A stretch of 10,989 bases of DNA from NCBI GenBank assembly GCA_905479505.1, contig CAJQMS010000114.1:1-10989 (forward strand). The letters run 5' to 3'. Below are positions 5,990 to 10,989 of this stretch, piece by piece. The position numbers were made by a program, and so were the translations under genes. Numbering within the stretch: position 1 is the stretch's first letter; each line of letters opens with the position of its first letter. The notes under the pieces are model-generated. The model saw only the letters and a program-made list of their open reading frames with translations, searched no databases and was not told the DNA's origin. The stretch is from an uncultured Burkholderiales Genera incertae sedis bacterium. GTDB lineage: Bacteria > Pseudomonadota > Gammaproteobacteria > Burkholderiales > Eutrophovitaceae.

Positions 5990-7243
5990 ATGTTTATTAG
6001 AAGAATACTGGTCACTGCAGTGGCCGGAGTGAGTTTATTTTTGTCAGGTTGTAATCAACCTCAGGAAACCATCAAAATTGGTTGGATAGACCCTCTGTCA
6101 GGTGCTTTCGCGAACGTGGGTGAAAATGGACTTAGATCGCTAGAGTTGGTTGTGGAACAAATTAATGAGCGTGGTGGCGTACTTGGTGGATCAAAATTCG
6201 AAGTTGTCGCGCTCGATGGAAAAGCTAACCCCCAAGATTCATTAATCGCACTAAGGAAGTTGGCGGACCAGAAAGTTAAATACGTATTCCAGGCTAATTC
6301 TTCGGCTGTAGCAGGTGCGCTCACCGAAGCGATCGCTAAACATAACAAGCGGAATCCTGATTCAGCCATGATTTTTATGAATTACGGTGCGGTGGATCCA
6401 GCTTTAACGAATGAGCGATGCAATTTTTGGCACTTTAGATTCGATGCTGACATTGATATGAAAATGTTGGCGCTAAGTGACGCAATCGCCGCTGATTTAT
6501 CAATTAAGAAAGTTTATCTAATCAATCAGGATTATTCTTTCGGTCACGCGGTGTCCAAGGTTGGTAAATCGATGCTCGCCCAAAAACGTCCGGATATTGA
6601 GATTGTCGGGGATGATTTGCATCCGCTTGGGAAAGTTAAAGATTTTTCACCTTATATTGCAAAAATTCGAGCTTCTGGAGCTGATTCGATCATCACTGCG
6701 AATTGGGGCGCTGATTTAGCGCTTTTAATCAAGGCAGCAAACGACTCTGGCGCAGATGTTGACTTTTACACTTATTATGCGGGTATTGCTGGCGGCCCTA
6801 CTGCTATCGGTTTGGCTGGTGTCGACCGGGTAAAGCAGGTCGGACATTGGCACGTTAATGTGGGCGGAGAAGTATCAGACGAAACAGTAGAGGCTTACCG
6901 AAGTCGATATCCAGAATATCATGATGACTTGTTCTTTTTAACGCTCAAGTACGGTATGGAGCTCTTGGCTCAATCGATTGACGAAGTTGGATCAACAGAC
7001 GCATTGAGCGTAGCGAGAACGCTAGAGCAACAAGGTCGTTATAAATCGGTGACGGGAGATGTGTGGATTAGAGAGGATAATCATCAATTGATGCAGCCTT
7101 TGTACGTGTCTACATTCAAAAAATTGGGTGAAGAAGGTGTGAAATACGAGGTTGAACGCACCGGAACCGGGCCTAGAACCGATTATATGGTTGCTGCTGA
7201 AGATACCGTGCTTCCGACTACCTGCGACATGGTGCGCCCTTAG
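5990..7243 (+). CDS. Lipoprotein substrate-binding protein, branched-chain amino acid (LivK) family
   Basis: The 417-residue protein fits the periplasmic binding family of Leu/Ile/Val ABC transporters (Peripla_BP_6 type). The signal sequence ends in LFLSGC, so Cys21 should be lipidated; Asn follows it, so nothing marks it for inner-membrane retention. The ligand domain opens with IKIGWIDPLSGAFANVGENGLRS, then INERGGVLGG and VVALDGKANPQDS, all typical. NERCNFWHFRFDADIDMKM and the C-terminal TTCDMVRP carry the only other cysteines (144 and 412), which could form a disulfide. The ribosome site GGAGG is strong and six bases from ATG. No permease or ATPase genes lie in the window, so it is an orphan here. 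The ligand cannot be told; amino acids, amides and aromatic acids are all known in the family. Confidence 0.88.
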   Translation: MFIRRILVTAVAGVSLFLSGCNQPQETIKIGWIDPLSGAFANVGENGLRSLELVVEQINERGGVLGGSKFEVVALDGKANPQDSLIALRKLADQKVKYVFQANSSAVAGALTEAIAKHNKRNPDSAMIFMNYGAVDPALTNERCNFWHFRFDADIDMKMLALSDAIAADLSIKKVYLINQDYSFGHAVSKVGKSMLAQKRPDIEIVGDDLHPLGKVKDFSPYIAKIRASGADSIITANWGADLALLIKAANDSGADVDFYTYYAGIAGGPTAIGLAGVDRVKQVGHWHVNVGGEVSDETVEAYRSRYPEYHDDLFFLTLKYGMELLAQSIDEVGSTDALSVARTLEQQGRYKSVTGDVWIREDNHQLMQPLYVSTFKKLGEEGVKYEVERTGTGPRTDYMVAAEDTVLPTTCDMVRP

Positions 7244-7258
7244 AGAATTTGTTTTCTG

Positions 7259-7295
7259 GCATAGCCACTCACTGCAAAGTGGTTATGCTTTATTT
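7259..7295 (+). terminator. Terminator between converging genes
   Basis: GCATAGCCACT (7259-7269) pairs over eleven positions with AGTGGTTATGC (7278-7288), with one G-U pair and an eight-base loop. A broken T-run (TTTATTT) follows on the + strand. No A-run lies on the left side, so it serves mainly the lipoprotein gene and not spoT. Confidence 0.75.
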
Positions 7296-7318
7296 CTCAG
7301 CTTAGTTAAGCCGGATAT

Positions 7319-9478
7319 TTAAGATTTTAGTCTTGTTATCCGGGTAACTTCATCTAACGATCTTACATTTCTTATCACTCTTGCAAGATGGATTCGATTT
7401 GTCACTAAGATAGACAGATTGATTTCAGCGTAATTTGCGCTATCGTTCTGCTCGAAGTTGCCCGTTTCGATATTCGCGTTGGCAGCCGAAACTTTCGTGG
7501 CAATCTTACCTAACAAACCTTTGCCGTTTTGAGCAAGGACACAAATTTTTACCAGAAACGATTTAGATGAATCGGGGTCCCATTCCACATCGATCCATTT
7601 GTGTGGGTCGTTATGGGCTCTTCGTGAGATCGGACAGTCATGAGTATGTATATTCAACCCATGGCCCTTCTTGAGGTAGCCGATAATTGGATCACCAGGT
7701 ATCGGATGGCAACATTTAGCGAACTGTAACGCCATTCCTTCAGTCCCGTGAATGACTAAGCTAGTCTTTTGTGCATTTGTTTGGGTTTCTGCGTTGTCAT
7801 CAAGAGCTAACAAGTGACGGGCTACGACGATTGCGAGTTGTTTTCCTAAACCAATTTCAGAAAGAATTTCATTTTTAGTTTTTCCGGTATATTCTTTTGC
7901 CAGTCGATCCCAGTGCTCACGCGCAATGGTGTCCGGCTCCATTTTCAGGTCATTTAAAGCCTGCTTCAGCAAGCGCGCACCTAGCAGAGCCGATTCCTCG
8001 TGTTGCTGACTTTTTACTGAGTGGCGTATTTGCGACCGGGCTTTGCTAGTTACGATAAATCTAAGCCAATGAGGGTTGGCCGTAGCCTGCTTGGATGTGA
8101 TGATTTCCACGCGGTCACCGCTTCTAAGTTCGGTATTTAAAGGTGCCGGTTCATGATTGACTTTAGCGGCCAGAGTTGAATTACCAACATCGGTATGAAC
8201 AGCATAAGCGAAGTCAATCGTTGTTGCCCCTCGTGGAAGTGAAATAATTTTCCCCTTGGGAGTGAAGACAAATACTTCATCCGGGAATAAATCTAATTTA
8301 AGGTGCTCTAAAAATTCAGCAGCATTACCCGGTTCAGATTGAAGCTGAAGTAAATTCTGCATCCATTGATGAGTTCGTGTTTGTAGTTCACTCAAGGAAG
8401 TGTCGTCAGTCTCTTTATAGAGCCAGTGGGAGGCGACTCCAGATTCGGCTATTTGATCCATATTTGTTGTTCTGATTTGGACCTCAATAGGCGTTCCTAC
8501 AGGACTTAACAATGTGCTGTGTAGGCTTTGGTATCCATTCGCCTTCGGGATGGCGATATAGTCTTTAAACTTACCGGGTACAGGTTTGTACCGTTGGTGA
8601 AGAATGCCGAGTGCCACATAGCAAGACGGTATATCTTTTACAACGACGCGAAAGCCATAAATATCAAAAACTTCTGCGAACGATAAAGTTTTTGTAGTCA
8701 TTTTTCGGTAAATACTATGAATTGCTTTTTCGCGACCGGATACTATCGCCTCAAATTTATGATCCTTGAGGCAATCTTGTAAAGAGCCAAGCACGTTTTT
8801 AATCAGTTCTTTACGGTTTCCTCGTGCTCTCTTAACAGCTTTAGAGAGAACTTTATAGCGATTGGGATAAAGGTGGGACAGGGATAATTCCTGAAGCTCT
8901 CGGTACACATCATTCAATCCCAACCGGTTCGCGATAGGCGCATAAATTTCTAACGTCTCTTTAGCAATTCGTCTTCGCTTTTGCGGCTGCATCGCCGTTA
9001 GGGTTCGCATATTGTGCAATCGATCTGCGAGTTTGATAAGCATGACTCGCACATCCTTCGCCATGGCAAGCAACATTTTTCTGAAGTTTTCAGCTTGCTC
9101 GTGTTTCTGTGATTCAAAACTGATCTTATCAAGTTTAGAAACGCCATCGACTAAGTCCGCTACAACCTCACCGTATTTTTGACCAATTTCTGATTTTGTT
9201 ATGTGCGTATCTTCCACCACATCATGTAGTAGCGCAGCGATCAATGCGGGGGCATCAAGATTCCAGCTTGTAAGTATTTGCGATACCGCAACAGGATGCG
9301 ACACATAAGGCTCTCCTGTTTTTCGAAATTGCCCTTGGTGAGCTTTTCGACTGTACTGATATGCTTCCTCGAGTAGACTTAATTCACCGGGCTTCAAATA
9401 GACGGCGGCTTGTTCAAACAAGGGGGACGCCAGATCTACTTCAACGGGATGCGGCACTTCTCGGGAATCAAGCGTCAT
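7319..9478 (-). CDS. spoT: Bifunctional (p)ppGpp synthetase/hydrolase SpoT
   Basis: SpoT makes and degrades the alarmone (p)ppGpp. Domains in order in the 719 residues: HD hydrolase (about 30-200) with His61, His85-Asp86, Glu89-Asp90 and ADRLHNM at 151-157, all intact; synthetase (about 240-355) with SGREKAIHSIYRKM, KFKDYIAIPKANGYQSLH and VQIRT; TGS (about 399-460); a helical region; a Cys-rich zinc-finger-like segment with CCHPIPGD at 589-596 and Cys615; and ACT (about 641-715). KFKD at 303-306 is the basic motif typical of bifunctional enzymes, as opposed to EXDD of RelA. Intact HD residues also argue against RelA. The start lacks a clear ribosome site. It is last in the yicC-gmk-rpoZ-spoT series, 66 bases after rpoZ. 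Confidence 0.97.
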   Translation of the reverse strand: MTLDSREVPHPVEVDLASPLFEQAAVYLKPGELSLLEEAYQYSRKAHQGQFRKTGEPYVSHPVAVSQILTSWNLDAPALIAALLHDVVEDTHITKSEIGQKYGEVVADLVDGVSKLDKISFESQKHEQAENFRKMLLAMAKDVRVMLIKLADRLHNMRTLTAMQPQKRRRIAKETLEIYAPIANRLGLNDVYRELQELSLSHLYPNRYKVLSKAVKRARGNRKELIKNVLGSLQDCLKDHKFEAIVSGREKAIHSIYRKMTTKTLSFAEVFDIYGFRVVVKDIPSCYVALGILHQRYKPVPGKFKDYIAIPKANGYQSLHSTLLSPVGTPIEVQIRTTNMDQIAESGVASHWLYKETDDTSLSELQTRTHQWMQNLLQLQSEPGNAAEFLEHLKLDLFPDEVFVFTPKGKIISLPRGATTIDFAYAVHTDVGNSTLAAKVNHEPAPLNTELRSGDRVEIITSKQATANPHWLRFIVTSKARSQIRHSVKSQQHEESALLGARLLKQALNDLKMEPDTIAREHWDRLAKEYTGKTKNEILSEIGLGKQLAIVVARHLLALDDNAETQTNAQKTSLVIHGTEGMALQFAKCCHPIPGDPIIGYLKKGHGLNIHTHDCPISRRAHNDPHKWIDVEWDPDSSKSFLVKICVLAQNGKGLLGKIATKVSAANANIETGNFEQNDSANYAEINLSILVTNRIHLARVIRNVRSLDEVTRITRLKS

Positions 9479-9544
9479 AACGTTATATGCCGAGGCTGTC
9501 TATTTTTTCGATATTGTTCCCATAGCTATCAAAACAAATATATT

Positions 9545-9745
9545 TTATTTATTTTCGAGTACTTCTATGCCGACTTTGGCACCAGCAATTTCCCTAAGTG
9601 CTATAACGGTTGGCTTGTCGTTATTTTCGTCAACCAAGGCGGTATTTCCAATGGAAATTTGTCTCGCTCTATAACTAGCCGCTAATGTTAATTCAAAGCG
9701 GTTAGGAATGAATTCCAAACAATCGTCAACCGTGATGCGAGCCAT
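9545..9745 (-). CDS. rpoZ: RNA polymerase omega subunit RpoZ (short form)
   Basis: Omega helps assemble the beta' subunit of RNA polymerase and forms part of a ppGpp-binding site. The sequence begins MARITVDDCLEFIPNRFELTLAASYRARQI and holds ENNDKPTVIALREIAG, both hallmarks of the family. At 66 residues it is shorter than the E. coli (91) and Pseudomonas (about 88) proteins; the acidic C-terminal tail is missing. The conserved core is complete, so I take it as functional. Its ribosome site, AAAGGA, lies in the last codons of gmk, which ends six bases upstream. The gene sits between gmk and spoT, as in many relatives. Confidence 0.95.
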   Translation of the reverse strand: MARITVDDCLEFIPNRFELTLAASYRARQISIGNTALVDENNDKPTVIALREIAGAKVGIEVLENK

Positions 9746-9751
9746 ACTTTA

Positions 9752-10357
9752 TTATCCTTTGATGTGGTTTTTTACAATTTCTTTGCTTTTCGACGTCGAA
9801 TTCCTCAATTCAGCCGACCTTATGATCGCCTCTAGATCGGATAGCGCGTCCTCATACATTTCGTTGATGATAACATATTGGTATTCTGAGACATGCGCTA
9901 TTTCACTAGTAGCTGCGTCAAGTCTTCGCTCAATGACAGATGCGGAGTCGGTGTTTCTTTTCTCGAGCCGGGCTCTCAAAACAGCCATAGACGGCGGCAA
10001 GATAAATATCGAGATACTGTTCGGGTAGTGCGTGCGAACAACTTGTGCACCCTGAAAATCTATTTCGAGAATTAAATCGTGATTTTTATTAAGTTCACTT
10101 TCAACTAATAATTTGCTGGTTCCGTACCAGTTCCCGTGAACATGAGCATGCTCTAAAAACTCTTTTTTATCTAAGCGTTTTTTGAAATCAGCTTCATCGG
10201 TAAAAATGTACTGTTCTCCATTTTTTTCTCCTTCACGAGGCTTCCTAGTTGTTACCGATACCGATTTTTTAATTGAGTCATAGTTGGCAATTAAGCCATC
10301 AATTAAGGAAGACTTCCCTGCTCCTGAGGGCGCTGAAATAATAAAAATATTTGACAT
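9752..10357 (-). CDS. gmk: Guanylate kinase
   Basis: Gmk phosphorylates GMP to GDP using ATP, in the cytoplasm, feeding the GTP and (p)ppGpp pools. I chose the ATG at 10357, giving 201 residues, because the family starts just before the P-loop and because this start lies four bases after the yicC stop. A longer frame from 10399 would overlap yicC and add 14 odd residues. The P-loop SAPSGAGKSS is at 8-17. SVTTRKPREGEKNGEQYIF and HVHGNWYGTSK form the GMP-binding part, and IDFQGAQ and IFILPPS are conserved. The C-terminus has the expected VINEMYEDALSDLEAIIRS. No clear ribosome site is seen, so coupling to yicC is likely. Confidence 0.96.
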   Translation of the reverse strand: MSNIFIISAPSGAGKSSLIDGLIANYDSIKKSVSVTTRKPREGEKNGEQYIFTDEADFKKRLDKKEFLEHAHVHGNWYGTSKLLVESELNKNHDLILEIDFQGAQVVRTHYPNSISIFILPPSMAVLRARLEKRNTDSASVIERRLDAATSEIAHVSEYQYVIINEMYEDALSDLEAIIRSAELRNSTSKSKEIVKNHIKG

Positions 10358-10361
10358 GGAT

Positions 10362-10989
10362 CTATTCGATATTTTGAACTTGCTCTCGTATTTGTTCAAT
10401 AGTTACTTTTAGGTCCATAGCGATATTTGTTGTGCCAATATTAGTGGATTTTGACCCGAGTGTGTTAGCTTCGCGATTTAGTTCTTGCATGAGGAAATCG
10501 AGTTTTTTTCCTTGCGGCCCGTTGGAGCTCAAAATCGATAAAACTGAGGAAATGTGTGCTTCGAGTCTTTGTATTTCTTCTTCGATATCAACTTTTGTTG
10601 AGTGCATAACCATTTCTTGTGCAATTCTGTCTTCAGAGATTTCAGCATCTAGTTGGCTGATACGCGCTATTAGTTTTTTCTCATAAGATGAAATGATGGT
10701 TGGTATCAGCGGCTTAATTGATTGGACTAAATTGTTGATATTTTGAATTTTTTCTTGAATGATTTGCTGTAATTTTTGCCCTTCCTCTTTTCGAGCTAAG
10801 TTTAGTTGTTGGCTGGCCTCGACCAGAGCCCCTTGCGAAGCGCTAAATATAGTTTTGAGATCGGTCGTGTCTTGTTGTATTGCTCCTGGCCAGCGTAAGA
10901 TATCATTGACAGCTAATTTAGCTGCCTTTGGGTATTGCGATATGATCTCTTGCTCTAGTGAGAATAAATTATTTAAAACTTCGGTTGAT
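10362..10989 (-). CDS. yicC: YicC family protein, C-terminal part (5' end outside window)
   Basis: The frame is open to the right edge of the window, so the N-terminal part is missing. About 208 residues are visible. They include ILRWPGAIQQ, LARKEEGQKLQQII, then the strongly conserved C-terminal region with DIEEEIQRLEAH, GKKLDFLMQELNREANTLGSKS and IEQIREQVQNIE. These match YicC of E. coli (DUF1732 end), reported as an endoribonuclease that affects small-RNA stability. The role here is inferred from family only. It is first in the - strand series and is followed at four bases by gmk, a conserved pair in many bacteria. Confidence 0.95.
   Translation of the reverse strand, partial: STEVLNNLFSLEQEIISQYPKAAKLAVNDILRWPGAIQQDTTDLKTIFSASQGALVEASQQLNLARKEEGQKLQQIIQEKIQNINNLVQSIKPLIPTIISSYEKKLIARISQLDAEISEDRIAQEMVMHSTKVDIEEEIQRLEAHISSVLSILSSNGPQGKKLDFLMQELNREANTLGSKSTNIGTTNIAMDLKVTIEQIREQVQNIE

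Noticed and set aside
10358..10399. Longer gmk reading frame starting at 10399
   Set aside because: It overlaps yicC and adds residues not found in guanylate kinases; ATG 10357 fits the family start.
9410..10686. Reading frames on the + strand opposite spoT, rpoZ, gmk and yicC
   Set aside because: They are antisense to well-recognised genes and show no family motifs.

Overview
The window looks like chromosomal DNA from a gammaproteobacterium, probably an aquatic one with moderate to low GC. The evidence is gene order. The + strand carries the end of the Tol-Pal cell-envelope cluster (tolA-tolB-pal-cpoB), then queC and a tRNA-Lys gene. The - strand carries the block yicC-gmk-rpoZ-spoT, read from right to left. 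Both arrangements are well known in Gammaproteobacteria. I cannot name a genus from sequence alone.

Left part (1-4618): the 3' part of tolA, tolB, pal, cpoB and queC lie close together on one strand, with gaps of 10, 12 and 39 bases and a one-base cpoB/queC overlap, so they are probably one operon. Together the Tol proteins link the inner membrane, periplasm, outer membrane and peptidoglycan during cell division. TolA here has PKPKPE repeats and a 44-residue repeat of highly charged helix. Pal has an unusually long charged helical spacer. queC makes the queuosine precursor preQ0. Its usual partner queE, often found between cpoB and queC in relatives such as Pseudomonas, is absent here.

Middle (4619-7318): a tRNA-Lys(UUU) with its own sigma70-type promoter and terminator, a sigma-class-like glutathione S-transferase, a 419-base gap, and an orphan lipoprotein of the branched-chain amino acid (LivK-type) substrate-binding family. 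The gap holds a good promoter followed about 120 bases later by a strong terminator, which suggests a small RNA or a very small mRNA. It also holds an attC-like hairpin and a -10 element framed by an inverted repeat. This is the least ordinary part of the window.

Right part (7319-10989, - strand): spoT, rpoZ, gmk and the 3' part of yicC. The link between gmk, rpoZ and spoT joins guanine nucleotide supply, RNA polymerase and (p)ppGpp metabolism. The + and - transcription units converge at about 7244-7318, where a hairpin can end the + strand transcript.

Most of the window is housekeeping. I see no phage, insertion sequence, CRISPR array or defence system.
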